DNA from: a virus
Length of the DNA: 39,330 nucleotides
Virus record (IMG/VR): IMGVR_UViG_3300022750_000025
Coordinates: 1 to 39,330 of that record
Direction: 5' to 3' (one strand)
The notes under the pieces are model-generated. The model had not been told where the DNA came from, ran no database searches, and worked only from the letters and a program-made list of their open reading frames with translations. Position numbers and translations under genes: made by a program. Shown piece after piece: positions 1-7,273 of this stretch. The first letter of the stretch is position 1, and each line of letters starts with the position of its first letter.

Positions 1-100
1 CGGGGGCCGCAAGGCTCCAAAACACGAATTAAGCGAAGCCGAAAAGGCACGCCTGCGCGGCCAGCTTACCGGTGGCCGGCGCAATATAGTTAATGCATAA
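1..100 (+). CDS. possible C-terminal end of an early protein (partial)
   Basis: Frame 2 is open from the window edge to a TAA at 98-100 and encodes 32 residues rich in Arg, Lys and Glu, ending RRNIVNA. No start is visible. If the two window ends are joined directly, the gene starting at 39174 continues in a different frame (frame 3) and stops at 30-32, so this tail may not be translated. The segment is clearly more GC-rich than the rest of the window. I do not recognise a family. Confidence 0.25.
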   Translation, partial: GGRKAPKHELSEAEKARLRGQLTGGRRNIVNA

Positions 101-175
101 TATCAACCCGCACAGAGGGGGCCATTCTGTATTTATTAGTTTTTTGAAATGACAGCCGGGAAAGACCGGCAACCT

Positions 176-255
176 GCGCGGGCGTTACTGGCGAATCAGG
201 AGGTTTCCAACACCTTGGCGAAAGCCCTGCCGGTTCGACTCCGGCCCCGCGTGCA
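176..255 (+). tRNA. tRNA-like element A, anticodon CCA (Trp-like), atypical
   Basis: A 7-bp acceptor stem can form between 176-182 (GCGCGGG) and 246-252 (CCCGCGT). A perfect T-arm (GCCGG, loop TTCGACT, CCGGC) spans 229-245. An anticodon arm at 200-216 has loop TTCCAAC, giving anticodon CCA. Two features are abnormal: the D region (183-199) forms no proper 4-bp stem, and the variable region (217-228) holds a GGC-GAAA-GCC mini-hairpin instead of the 5 nt usual for tRNA-Trp. A hairpin GCCGG/CCGGC (164-170 region) lies just upstream and a T-rich stretch follows. It could be a degenerate phage tRNA or a tRNA mimic; charging is uncertain. Confidence 0.45.
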
Positions 256-284
256 ACTGTTTTTTATCTCGTTTTTGATTTCGC

Positions 285-395
285 AGCCCGGGGAAGCGCC
301 GGGCAACTTTAGGGGTAACACAGGTGTTGACCAGCTGCAAGGAGGAGCGCCTCCAGCCGCAGCTCGTGGCGGGTTCGATTCCCGCGCCCCCGGCT
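285..395 (+). ncRNA. tRNA-like element B, no clear anticodon
   Basis: A canonical T-arm (GCGGG, loop TTCGATT, CCCGC) spans 369-385 and is followed by an acceptor-like GCCCCCG. The 5' partner is poor: either TAGGGGT at 310-316 or AGCCCGGGG at 285-293, which pairs with CCCCCGGCT with one C/C mismatch. The middle folds into two hairpins (GGT-AACAC...ACC at 314-332 and AGCTGC...GCAGCT at 333-364 enclosing GGAGG/CCTCC), and no 7-nt anticodon loop with U33 can be drawn. The upstream GCCCGG/CCGGGC hairpin parallels the one before element A, so A and B look like a related pair. I call it a tRNA-like RNA, not a functional tRNA. Confidence 0.35.
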
Positions 396-500
396 AACAA
401 AATACCCCGCGACGCAAGTTGCTTAAATTCCTGGATGAACCGGGCAGGACTTTTCTTGCCCGTTCGGAAAGGTGATAAAAGGTATAAAACACACACCACT

Positions 501-785
501 ATGATCACTTTTACTAACGAAGTGGATATCCTGCTTAAGCATGCCCCTAAACCGGAGCTTGAGTGGACAGGAACCCCACAAATAAGGTTCTCTATTGCTC
601 AGGATGCCACCGCAAAGGTGGGCGACCGTATCAAGATGGGCAATGTAGTTCAACTTGAAAGCCAAAACGGTAGCAACATTGTAACCGTTTACTATGAGTT
701 GACTGAAATTATAAGCATTGGGCCAAACCCGCAGCTTGTAACAACCAAAAATGTAGTGGCCAACGCTAAACGCATAACGGTATGA
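501..785 (+). CDS. hypothetical early phage protein (94 aa)
   Basis: The 94-residue product (MITFTNEVDI...) is acidic to neutral, with no membrane segment and no motif I recognise. A longer reading frame starts at 324 but would translate through tRNA-like element B, so the ATG at 501 is preferred. The stop codon overlaps the next start (ATGA at 782-785), which indicates translational coupling with the putative replication gene. It opens the early rightward operon after the GC-rich tRNA-like segment. Function unknown. Confidence 0.75.
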   Translation: MITFTNEVDILLKHAPKPELEWTGTPQIRFSIAQDATAKVGDRIKMGNVVQLESQNGSNIVTVYYELTEIISIGPNPQLVTTKNVVANAKRITV

Positions 786-2548
786 ATCAGTTTAACCCCT
801 CCAAGTTACCCGTGCACCCGTCGGTTTACCACCAGGTAGCCCATATTGGTAAAGCGCCGGCACTCGTTACAGAACAGCCAAAGAAACCGGAGTTTAGAGG
901 CTTTAAGCCCTGTATTGATTTTGCCGCGTCTATGACAAATTACCGGCGTATTGCTGCCCAGGATAGGGCTATGGTTAAAAAGTACAATAAAGAGGTAATT
1001 ACCCATAATAGAACGGTAAAGGCGCACATGGCCACAGAGAATGATCCTGCAAAAATTGCCTACAGCATGCAGTTTGCCGCCCTTAATAAAGACCTGGGCG
1101 TAATGGAATATAACGAGGCGGCGCAAAAGGCGTGCGACCTGTATGGCCCCATTATTAAAATGCAGCGTGAGCAGTATCTGGTATATGCCTACGAGCAAAC
1201 ATTTAGCGCAATGCTGTACATGTACTCTAAGCAACTGGAGGCGCGAAATGCCCTGCGCGAAAATTACCCTTCGCGGGTATTGGAGCCGCTGCCACCGATA
1301 GACCTGAACGCACGGAACATTACCAAAATGAAGCGCGAGGAAGATGTTTATAGTGTAGATGTTTGCACGGCCACGGTACGCGCACAGCGGCAAATTTTCG
1401 AACGCAAAGGCGTTTTGACGGATTATGTATACCGGGGCAGTACTTGCGGCGTACACGTGCGCATAAGCCCTGAAATCCTTGTTGTTTTTGATGCCAACCC
1501 CCCGAAAAAATCAGGGCTTGAAAATCACGCCCTTACCTTGGGAAATAGCAAAGAGTTACCTGATAATTTTGTCTCTTCAAGATCACTTAAAAGAGAAGAA
1601 AAGAGGAAACCGCAGGAAACGGTTTCTGTTGATAAGGTGCAGGCCGAGCCTGCCGCTCAGTCACAAGATCACGGCATGCCACCGGCAGGGGGCAGTGATG
1701 AGATGCCCGGCGATATAGGCAAGAGCAACGGGGTCACCCCGCTCTGCAATGTCGCAAAATCCGGGTCAGATTCACCGGGGGCCGCGGCCGAAAATGTTAA
1801 AGTTTCTGAAAGTGAGGCACTTCGCAATGAAATTGAGCTACCGTATGAGTTTGCTACCAACATGGCCAGCGGCATGTATGACGACTACCGACCGATTGAT
1901 ATTGAGGTACTTCGCCGCGAAAGCATCCGGGGTGAAAGCCTGAGCGCTGACCAGTATAAAGCACTGTTTGTACAGATGTTATTGAAAATTATTGCAAGCC
2001 AGTTGTATTATGGCCGCCGCGATATCTACCAGGTAGAATGGCAGCGGGCATACGAGAACTGGATGAAAAATAAATTTGTAACGCCTGGTGGCCTTACCTA
2101 CACCAAAGCGACTGTTTTCAGCTACCTGGAGCAATACGTCTGGCGTATTAACAAGGCCCGCTACTGGTTTGAAGCCCGCCGCCGTAAAGACCCTGCAAAA
2201 GGCACCCCGCAATACCCATCTTTCTACCTTAATACCCATGACAGGGAGGGCGTTCGCTTTGAAACTACGTACAAATTTTGGGATGAGCATTACCAAAAGC
2301 TGCAGCTAAAAATTGATGCCGACTCGCAGTTAAAACGCCGCGCTGAGCTTGATAAGCAAAATCGGAAAGCACGTAACAGCCACAGGCGCAAGCTTGACGC
2401 GGCCGTTAAAAAACATTTCTCCGGAGATATGCCGTTGGCGCAGCTCGAAGATTACGTTAACAAAAACCTTCCGCCGGAATACAGGCAGCAGCTGGTCAAT
2501 ATTTTTATTGAGCGCGCCAAAAAAATAGGAATTACATACACCGCATAA
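782..2548 (+). CDS. putative replication/DNA-binding protein (588 aa)
   Basis: This is the largest early gene. Residues about 190-240 (VYSVDVCTATVRAQRQIFER, then a hydrophobic CGVHVRISPEILVVF strand region) read like a winged helix that binds DNA. Residues about 240-340 are a low-complexity linker rich in Glu, Pro and Gly. The C-terminal half is rich in aromatic and basic residues and ends in a Lys/Arg-rich helix (about 530-560). Its place ahead of a ParB-like protein and a methylase, in an operon with no other replication gene, suggests an initiator or replisome-loading role. I see no Walker motif, helicase motif or DDE triad, so the role is inference from position and the weak winged-helix pattern. 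Confidence 0.6.
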   Translation: MNQFNPSKLPVHPSVYHQVAHIGKAPALVTEQPKKPEFRGFKPCIDFAASMTNYRRIAAQDRAMVKKYNKEVITHNRTVKAHMATENDPAKIAYSMQFAALNKDLGVMEYNEAAQKACDLYGPIIKMQREQYLVYAYEQTFSAMLYMYSKQLEARNALRENYPSRVLEPLPPIDLNARNITKMKREEDVYSVDVCTATVRAQRQIFERKGVLTDYVYRGSTCGVHVRISPEILVVFDANPPKKSGLENHALTLGNSKELPDNFVSSRSLKREEKRKPQETVSVDKVQAEPAAQSQDHGMPPAGGSDEMPGDIGKSNGVTPLCNVAKSGSDSPGAAAENVKVSESEALRNEIELPYEFATNMASGMYDDYRPIDIEVLRRESIRGESLSADQYKALFVQMLLKIIASQLYYGRRDIYQVEWQRAYENWMKNKFVTPGGLTYTKATVFSYLEQYVWRINKARYWFEARRRKDPAKGTPQYPSFYLNTHDREGVRFETTYKFWDEHYQKLQLKIDADSQLKRRAELDKQNRKARNSHRRKLDAAVKKHFSGDMPLAQLEDYVNKNLPPEYRQQLVNIFIERAKKIGITYTA

Positions 2549-2559
2549 CCCTTTAACAA
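2549..2559 (+). promoter_or_regulatory. repeated leader CCCTTTAACAA before start codon (copy 1)
   Basis: CCCTTTAACAA lies 8 nt upstream of the ATG at 2568. The same 11-mer recurs 7 nt before the starts at 4416 and 4711, each time just after the preceding stop codon. It has no Shine-Dalgarno character and probably acts as an A/T-rich translation enhancer. Confidence 0.5.
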
Positions 2560-2567
2560 ATTTATAT

Positions 2568-2780
2568 ATGCCAATCTTACAATTAAACATTGAACTCACA
2601 CCCGAAGAATTTTTAAAGAAATGTTCTCCGGCGGAGCTTGTGGAACTGCAAACGATCCTTAACCGAATACCCTATCAGGCGAGAATGAAAGGTGCCGAAT
2701 TTATCGAAGTTGAAATTGTTGATGATGGAGGAGAGCAGGCTATTAACCACCTTAAACACGTTTTTAATAATGGCCACTAA
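2568..2780 (+). CDS. hypothetical early protein (70 aa)
   Basis: A small acidic protein whose central part (LTPEEFLKKCSPAELVELQ) reads as two short amphipathic helices, followed by a beta-like stretch (AEFIEVEIVDDGG). It starts after the repeated CCCTTTAACAA leader. Its end overlaps the start of the next gene (ATG at 2770), so the two are probably co-translated. No known domain recognised. Confidence 0.6.
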   Translation: MPILQLNIELTPEEFLKKCSPAELVELQTILNRIPYQARMKGAEFIEVEIVDDGGEQAINHLKHVFNNGH

Positions 2781-3012
2781 AGCAATGAACGGGGTTACCT
2801 CCACCAACGATATTAAAATGGTAGGCCTCGCAGACGATAAAAAAGACAATATCTGCTGGTTCAATTTCGACAAACACAACGGCAAGGATAAGCACTGGAT
2901 AATTGAATACATGAAAAATAATTTTTTTAAAGATCCTGATCGTGCGAACAAAATCAAGGTGCTGCAGTTCTACGATAATAAGACCGGCCTTTTAATTGAA
3001 GATATCCGATGA
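2770..3012 (+). CDS. hypothetical early protein (80 aa)
   Basis: An 80-residue polar protein. The ATG at 2770 is chosen over an upstream ATG at 2692 because the latter would overlap the previous gene by almost 90 nt. The stop overlaps the next gene through ATGA (3009-3012). The sequence contains KDNICWFNFDKHNGKDKHW and a Lys-rich helix. No catalytic motif is visible; function unknown. Confidence 0.6.
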   Translation: MATKAMNGVTSTNDIKMVGLADDKKDNICWFNFDKHNGKDKHWIIEYMKNNFFKDPDRANKIKVLQFYDNKTGLLIEDIR

Positions 3013-3416
3013 CACCGGTTTCAATAAAAAAAGTGAGCCGTGGCGATGCCGCTTCACTACAGGAAATGGTAAAGGTGTACAGCGATTCCATACATGAAAA
3101 AATTAATCAGCAGCTCACCATTACATTTTATGACCAGATGTTGGAAACGGATATTTTAAGTGACCTGTGGTTCTTGCTGCGAACCAAAATAGAAGGGCGG
3201 CTGTCGCAGTTCTCATTAAGCCTTAAAGTGCCCCAGGCGGTGGTTTTAGTATATGCACTTAACCATTGTATCAATACCGATAATGAATATGCAATACTGA
3301 TCATAAAAAAGTACATGGCAGCTATAGACGAAGACCTTAAAGGCCGGATAATTATCAAACCCGGTGCAAATGAAGGGCCGTTGCGCCTGTACGCGCAACC
3401 TCCATTACTTAAATAA
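3009..3416 (+). CDS. hypothetical early protein (135 aa)
   Basis: Mostly helical by composition, with a hydrophobic central helix (about residues 75-90, LKVPQAVVLVYALNHCI) and a Pro-rich C-terminus (RLYAQPPLLK). It is coupled to its upstream neighbour by an ATGA overlap. No transmembrane segment is long enough to call. I do not recognise the family; the context is the early replication operon. Confidence 0.6.
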   Translation: MTPVSIKKVSRGDAASLQEMVKVYSDSIHEKINQQLTITFYDQMLETDILSDLWFLLRTKIEGRLSQFSLSLKVPQAVVLVYALNHCINTDNEYAILIIKKYMAAIDEDLKGRIIIKPGANEGPLRLYAQPPLLK

Positions 3417-3421
3417 GCTAC

Positions 3422-3619
3422 ATGGAACTTATAGAAACCATCAAGCTTGCAATAATTGGCCACCGCCGCCAGCGCGGTCCATGCTGCGGCCTGAGCATTA
3501 TTGCACTGCAGCAGGAACTTGGTGTAACGATGGCAAAATTACGACCTGCCCTGCGCACACTGTATGATGACGGATTTTTTACGGTGCGCGAAGGTCTTAA
3601 CGACAAGCTGATTTTCTAA
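3422..3619 (+). CDS. small winged-helix-like protein (65 aa)
   Basis: Residues about 25-65 fit a winged helix: helix (SIIALQQELG), turn, recognition-like helix (TMAKLRPALRTLYDDG), then a beta wing (FFTVREGLNDKLIF) that ends the protein. This pattern is common in small phage DNA-binding proteins and in replication accessory proteins of Bacteroidota elements. It starts 6 nt after the previous stop. It is one of two candidates here for the regulator of the CTGTCCTA late promoters; that link is only inference. Confidence 0.55.
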   Translation: MELIETIKLAIIGHRRQRGPCCGLSIIALQQELGVTMAKLRPALRTLYDDGFFTVREGLNDKLIF

Positions 3620-3652
3620 TATGTACTTAAATAAGCAGCAATTTGACTACAA

Positions 3653-3883
3653 ATGATAAAAAAGAGCGCACATATTAGGCAGTTTAAAGAGGTACAAAAA
3701 GCCCAGCTCGAAAGAATCGCCAAGGAGGAAAAATTAAAAAACGCGACCGACGTACTGCTTTTTGCCCTGGATAACTACCATGATCTAAAATTAAAAAACG
3801 AAATGCTTACCAGGTTTAATGCCCGTAAGCAGGCAAAAATAGAGGAATTACAAACGCGAATAGAAAAGACTAATGAACTTTAA
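3653..3883 (+). CDS. putative ribbon-helix-helix DNA-binding protein (76 aa)
   Basis: The order is a short N-terminal strand (HIRQFKEVQ), helix A (KAQLERIAKEEKL), a turn with NATD, helix B (VLLFALDNYHDL), and a charged coiled-coil tail. This matches the RHH/CopG layout, in which a dimer inserts the strand into the major groove. RHH proteins commonly act as phage regulators. The gene overlaps the next start by 11 nt. It is the second candidate for the late-promoter activator; no direct evidence ties it to those sites. Confidence 0.5.
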   Translation: MIKKSAHIRQFKEVQKAQLERIAKEEKLKNATDVLLFALDNYHDLKLKNEMLTRFNARKQAKIEELQTRIEKTNEL

Positions 3884-4163
3884 AATTATTGAAACTGCAA
3901 CAGAGCTGCCGAATGTATTACTGTACATCGATGAATTAGAAAACGATGAGGGCACATTATGGGACTGCGTGATTGTTCAGGCCATTGGCCAAACACCTGA
4001 GGACCCCGATAAAATTGTTTTTGAAAGAATAGATTTTCCGGACAGGGAAATGTGCCGTCACTTTATAAAGGATTATTCCAAAGAATCAGCTGAAGCTTTC
4101 TGTACTGAAAGAGACATCTTTATTGAGCATCCGAATCACAAAGAAGAGGAGGAGGGTAAGTAA
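3873..4163 (+). CDS. hypothetical acidic early protein (96 aa)
   Basis: A strongly acidic protein ending in a Glu run (KEEEEGK). It is mixed alpha/beta by eye, with alternating hydrophobic residues near the N-terminus (VLLYIDELE, WDCVIVQAIG). It overlaps its neighbours on both sides (start inside the previous gene; last base shared with the next start at 4163). High acidity fits DNA-mimic proteins, but nothing specific supports that role. Confidence 0.55.
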   Translation: MNFKIIETATELPNVLLYIDELENDEGTLWDCVIVQAIGQTPEDPDKIVFERIDFPDREMCRHFIKDYSKESAEAFCTERDIFIEHPNHKEEEEGK

Positions 4164-4390
4164 TGGTAAATAGAAAGAAATACATCATTGCAAATCGTTC
4201 CGGTTGGAAAATCCGCACCGATATCCTTGCCAAAGCAGAAAAGAAATTTAACGAGCTGCAGGCGGCAAATGACCCTTACATTCTATTCTACAAGGCGCCT
4301 GAAGGAATAATGGAAACCTGGACTAAAGATCCCGACCAAAAAAACTACCGTATGCGATCGAGCAAAATAGATGCAGGAACTAAAAATTAA
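4163..4390 (+). CDS. hypothetical basic early protein (75 aa)
   Basis: A small basic protein (MVNRKKYIIANRSGWKIRTD...) with several aromatic residues and no membrane segment. It follows the acidic gene with a one-base overlap at 4163. Charge complementarity with that neighbour might suggest that they bind each other, but this is speculation. No family recognised. Confidence 0.55.
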   Translation: MVNRKKYIIANRSGWKIRTDILAKAEKKFNELQAANDPYILFYKAPEGIMETWTKDPDQKNYRMRSSKIDAGTKN

Positions 4391-4397
4391 TATAAAC

Positions 4398-4408
4398 CCC
4401 TTTAACAA
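4398..4408 (+). promoter_or_regulatory. repeated leader CCCTTTAACAA (copy 2)
   Basis: This copy lies 7 nt before the ATG at 4416. The wider context (CCCTTTAACAAyAGAATT-ATG) is almost identical to copy 3 at 4693, which supports choosing 4416 as the start. Confidence 0.5.
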
Positions 4409-4415
4409 TAGAATT

Positions 4416-4685
4416 ATGACTTTGGAGAAATTACAAAAAATCATTTTACAAAAAGTAAAAGAATTGCATCCCGGCTGTAGTTCATACAGCTGCGGACTCG
4501 AGATAACAGCTTCCAGTCATCAAAAGCAAAAAATCAGAGTGCATGCAATGGGGCATTATCATTATCCCAGTGAAAAAGAAGCCAAAAGCGAATGGTATTT
4601 TGCTACGTCGGTAACCGAAGCCATAAGTGTAATGGATCAGAAAATTCATGATTATTCGAAAACTGAAAAGATTGAATTAACATAA
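4416..4685 (+). CDS. hypothetical early protein (89 aa)
   Basis: The ATG at 4416 (MTLEKLQKIILQ...) is preferred over 4371 because it follows the conserved leader and avoids overlap with the preceding gene. The protein has an amphipathic N-terminal helix, a CSSYSCG pair of cysteines and His-rich patches (HAMGHYHYPSE), so metal binding is conceivable. It precedes the ParB-like gene and shares its leader sequence. Function unknown. Confidence 0.6.
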   Translation: MTLEKLQKIILQKVKELHPGCSSYSCGLEITASSHQKQKIRVHAMGHYHYPSEKEAKSEWYFATSVTEAISVMDQKIHDYSKTEKIELT

Positions 4686-4692
4686 TATTAAT

Positions 4693-4703
4693 CCCTTTAA
4701 CAA
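4693..4703 (+). promoter_or_regulatory. repeated leader CCCTTTAACAA (copy 3)
   Basis: This copy lies 7 nt before the ParB-like start at 4711. See copies 1 and 2. Confidence 0.5.
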
Positions 4704-4710
4704 CAGAATT

Positions 4711-6309
4711 ATGAGTACACATGAAGCCGAATTAATGCATCTGGAAATAGACCAGGTGCATTACGCATCCAATTACCGGGAGGAGTTTAACCCGGCAGAG
4801 CTGCAGGAGCTTGCAGAGAGCATTAAAGAAGTTGGCGTATTGCAGGCCATAACCGTTAGGCCCCGCGTTATCGGCGGGTTTGAACTGGTGTGCGGCGAAC
4901 GCCGGTACCGCGCATCCTTAATGGTAGGGCGAACCACCATACCGGCCAGTATTCGCGACCTGACTGATGACCAGGCTTTCGAGCTGCAGATCATTGAGAA
5001 CCTGCAGCGCAAAGAGGTGCACCCGCTGGATGAGGCAAAAGCATTTAAGCGCATGATTGATACCGGCCGGTACCAAACCGCCGATATTGCCGCTAAGGTG
5101 GCAAAGCACGAAACGTATATACTGCAGCGTTTAAAGCTGAACGACCTTATTGTAGATATTAAACAAGATTTTTATAACCACGACCTGGGCGTAGGCCATG
5201 CCGTACTTATTGCGCGACTGGATGAAGAGCAACATCTGTACATTTTTAAGAGTTATAAAAATTCGTACAACGTGTCCGGATACGGCACCATCAAGAGGTT
5301 AACACAGGAAGTACACAACCAGTCGGTAGACCTGAGCAAAGCGCAGTTTCCGCTCGATAAACTTTTTGACCATGCCCCCGCCTGCGTGGTGTGCCCCAAA
5401 CGTAGCAAAAGCAACCCGTTACTTTTTGCAGATATGCAGGCAACGGACAGCTGCTTTAATAAAACCTGCCATTCGCTAAAAACTGATTTACATATTCAAA
5501 GCCAGGTACAGGAAATTGTAACCACCGCTAAGGATGTGCTAATTGGCAGGCATTTTAGCTATGAAGTTAATCCGGAAATAGCTACTATAGCCAAAGATTA
5601 CAATATACCCATCTTAAAAAGCGACAGCGACTTTTCTACCGTTAAAAAAGAAGGTGCTGTACAAAAAGAAGTCTACCATGTTTCAGGCCCGGACAAAGGC
5701 AAAGTTACTAAGATGTGGGTAAGCGCACCGGTAGCCAAAGAAACGGCCAACGACAAAGAAACCAAAGCCGAGATTTTGCGAATAGAAACCCGCGCAAAGC
5801 GATCGCTTGAGCTTGATGACGAAAAGGTGCATGCGCGTATTATTGAGGCTTTGAAGCCCGAAATATACGAAAAGGCGGCGCTTGATTTCGAACTGGATGA
5901 TGACCTTGTATATACCATGCTTATATATTTTGCAATGCAGCATGTTGGCTTATGGCATCTTCGGACATATTTCAAAAAGATGGGCGTGGTCTTAAGCGAT
6001 AAACACGAGTCGGTTGAAAAATTGCAGATGGAAATAACCGCTTTAACTGCCGAGCAAAAGAAAAGGATTTTAGCAATGATCATGTTTAGTAAAGCGCAAA
6101 ACAGCATGACTGGTCATACCCTTGAGGGCAGAATGATAATCCATCTCGCCAACAACAATAAAAATGTACCGGTATCGGCAATCAGAGCAGAGCAAAATCA
6201 AATAGCTGTAGCGCGGATCGAGCGCACAAAAGAGAAAGTGGCCGCATTACAGAAAGCCGCTGCGCCTGCAGGAGTGAAAACGAGTACTAAGAAAGATAAG
6301 ATAAAATAA
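4711..6309 (+). CDS. ParB/Spo0J-family nuclease-like domain protein with Cys cluster (532 aa)
   Basis: Residues about 10-105 form a ParB N-terminal domain, with the signature boxes GERRYRA (62-68) and IENLQRKEVHPLDEA (95-109) that in ParB bind CTP or nucleotide. A helix-turn-helix-like stretch follows (YQTADIAAKVAKHETYILQRL, about 121-141). Next comes a possible zinc site formed by C225, C228, C248 and C253. The C-terminal half is helical and charged. Chromosomal ParB proteins are near 300 aa; this longer form is typical of phage/mobile-element ParB-like proteins that act in replication or DNA processing rather than strict partition. No parA is present nearby. The last base of its stop is shared with the methylase start at 6309. 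Confidence 0.85.
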   Translation: MSTHEAELMHLEIDQVHYASNYREEFNPAELQELAESIKEVGVLQAITVRPRVIGGFELVCGERRYRASLMVGRTTIPASIRDLTDDQAFELQIIENLQRKEVHPLDEAKAFKRMIDTGRYQTADIAAKVAKHETYILQRLKLNDLIVDIKQDFYNHDLGVGHAVLIARLDEEQHLYIFKSYKNSYNVSGYGTIKRLTQEVHNQSVDLSKAQFPLDKLFDHAPACVVCPKRSKSNPLLFADMQATDSCFNKTCHSLKTDLHIQSQVQEIVTTAKDVLIGRHFSYEVNPEIATIAKDYNIPILKSDSDFSTVKKEGAVQKEVYHVSGPDKGKVTKMWVSAPVAKETANDKETKAEILRIETRAKRSLELDDEKVHARIIEALKPEIYEKAALDFELDDDLVYTMLIYFAMQHVGLWHLRTYFKKMGVVLSDKHESVEKLQMEITALTAEQKKRILAMIMFSKAQNSMTGHTLEGRMIIHLANNNKNVPVSAIRAEQNQIAVARIERTKEKVAALQKAAAPAGVKTSTKKDKIK

Positions 6310-7118
6310 TGACAACACTGATAGGAAAAAAAGTACTGGCCTTTAATTATTTTGGTGGAAAGTATCAGTATCTGGAGGAACTCTATTTAAATTTTCCGGA
6401 GCATTTCCACTTTGTAGATTTGATGTGCGGATCCATGGCTGTGACATTAAACAAAACGCCCAGCAAAATGGATACTGCTAACGATCTTGACGGTGATGTT
6501 GTAAACTTTTTTAGAACATTGCGAGTAGATCCGGAAGGTTTATATCAGGCGATTTATTTAACACCAGTTGCACGTGAAGAGTATAACAGCTGCTTCCCAA
6601 TAAATCTACCTGGCGCAAGTGATATTGAGCGCGCACGTCGCTTTTACGTGCGTTGCAAAATGAGTTTTCAGGGCGCAGGCCTCAAACAACATACTGGCTT
6701 TAATGCCTGCGTAGCTACCAGCGAAAAAGGAATGAGCAAAAACGTCACTAAATTTATCTCTACCCTGGAGAAGCTTCCCGAAATTATAGAACGTTTAAAA
6801 ACAATTCAAATTGAAAGCCTGGACTACCGCGATATGCTAAAGAAGTATGATCGCCCGGACACTTTTTTTTATGTTGACTTTCCGTATGAACTTAAAACCC
6901 GCAATTATAAAAAGTGGTATAACCACGAATTTAGCGATGCAGATCATATTGAAGCTGCAGGTCATTTGCAAAAGATAAATGGCAAGGCCATGGTAAGCGG
7001 TTATGAAAGTAAATTATACAGGGACCTGTATAAAAATTGGCGGAAGGTAAAGCTTAGGCCCCGCGGCCATGCAATGAGCGCCGATAAAAAACAAGAAGTA
7101 ATATGGATGAACTATTAA
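6309..7118 (+). CDS. D12-class N6-adenine DNA methyltransferase, altered catalytic motif
   Basis: It resembles phage Dam-like enzymes that transfer a methyl group from S-adenosylmethionine to adenine. Motif X/I elements are visible: FNYFGGKY (12-19) and FVDLMCGSMAV (35-45), and an ND pair near 58-59. The catalytic motif IV, normally DPPY, reads D190-F191-P192-Y193. The first Pro replaced by Phe is unusual and may lower or abolish activity. Length (269 aa) is normal for the class. No cognate restriction enzyme is nearby, so it would serve as self-protection or regulation. It is the last gene of the rightward early operon and is followed by two terminators. Confidence 0.8.
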   Translation: MTTLIGKKVLAFNYFGGKYQYLEELYLNFPEHFHFVDLMCGSMAVTLNKTPSKMDTANDLDGDVVNFFRTLRVDPEGLYQAIYLTPVAREEYNSCFPINLPGASDIERARRFYVRCKMSFQGAGLKQHTGFNACVATSEKGMSKNVTKFISTLEKLPEIIERLKTIQIESLDYRDMLKKYDRPDTFFYVDFPYELKTRNYKKWYNHEFSDADHIEAAGHLQKINGKAMVSGYESKLYRDLYKNWRKVKLRPRGHAMSADKKQEVIWMNY

Positions 7119-7210
7119 ACCCTAAACATGAAATAACCTAACCCCACCCCGCAGGCAACATTACTAATTTTTAATTTCCTGTATAAAGTTCGGAGCTTTA
7201 ACCTGCAGCA

Positions 7211-7246
7211 GCCGGTAGCGAATAATAGTAGCTACCGGTAAAAAAT
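7211..7246 (+). terminator. hairpin terminator after early operon
   Basis: The stem CCGGTAGC (7212-7219) / GCTACCGG (7231-7238) is perfect over 8 bp and is followed by T-A-rich sequence on the plus strand. It is the first of two tandem stops after the methylase gene. Confidence 0.6.
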
Positions 7247-7272
7247 AAACCCCGCTAATTGCGGGGTTTTGT
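7245..7272. terminator. bidirectional intrinsic terminator between convergent genes
   Basis: AACCCCGC (7248-7255) / GCGGGGTT (7261-7268) with T-rich flank on the plus side and A-rich (U in the minus transcript) on the other. It separates the early rightward operon from the leftward accessory genes. Confidence 0.8.
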
Positions 7273-7273
7273 G

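Noticed and set aside
149-397. Plus-strand ORF of 82 aa over the tRNA-like elements
   Set aside because: It overlaps both tRNA-like folds, has low-complexity composition typical of GC-rich non-coding DNA, and no leader or neighbour supports it.
185-508. Minus-strand ORF of 107 aa containing GAGIEPATSC and AGPESNRQ
   Set aside because: These words are the familiar false translations of the antisense strand of tRNA T-arms; the DNA is better explained by tRNA-like elements A and B.
806-1456. Minus-strand ORF of 216 aa
   Set aside because: It lies wholly opposite the 588-aa gene, is rich in His, Arg and Tyr as expected of antisense frames, and has no neighbours on that strand.
782-2548. Possible Mu-like transposase or DDE recombinase
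   Set aside because: No DDE triad or transposase motif is visible, a tyrosine integrase with an attP is present, and there is no second transposition ATPase.
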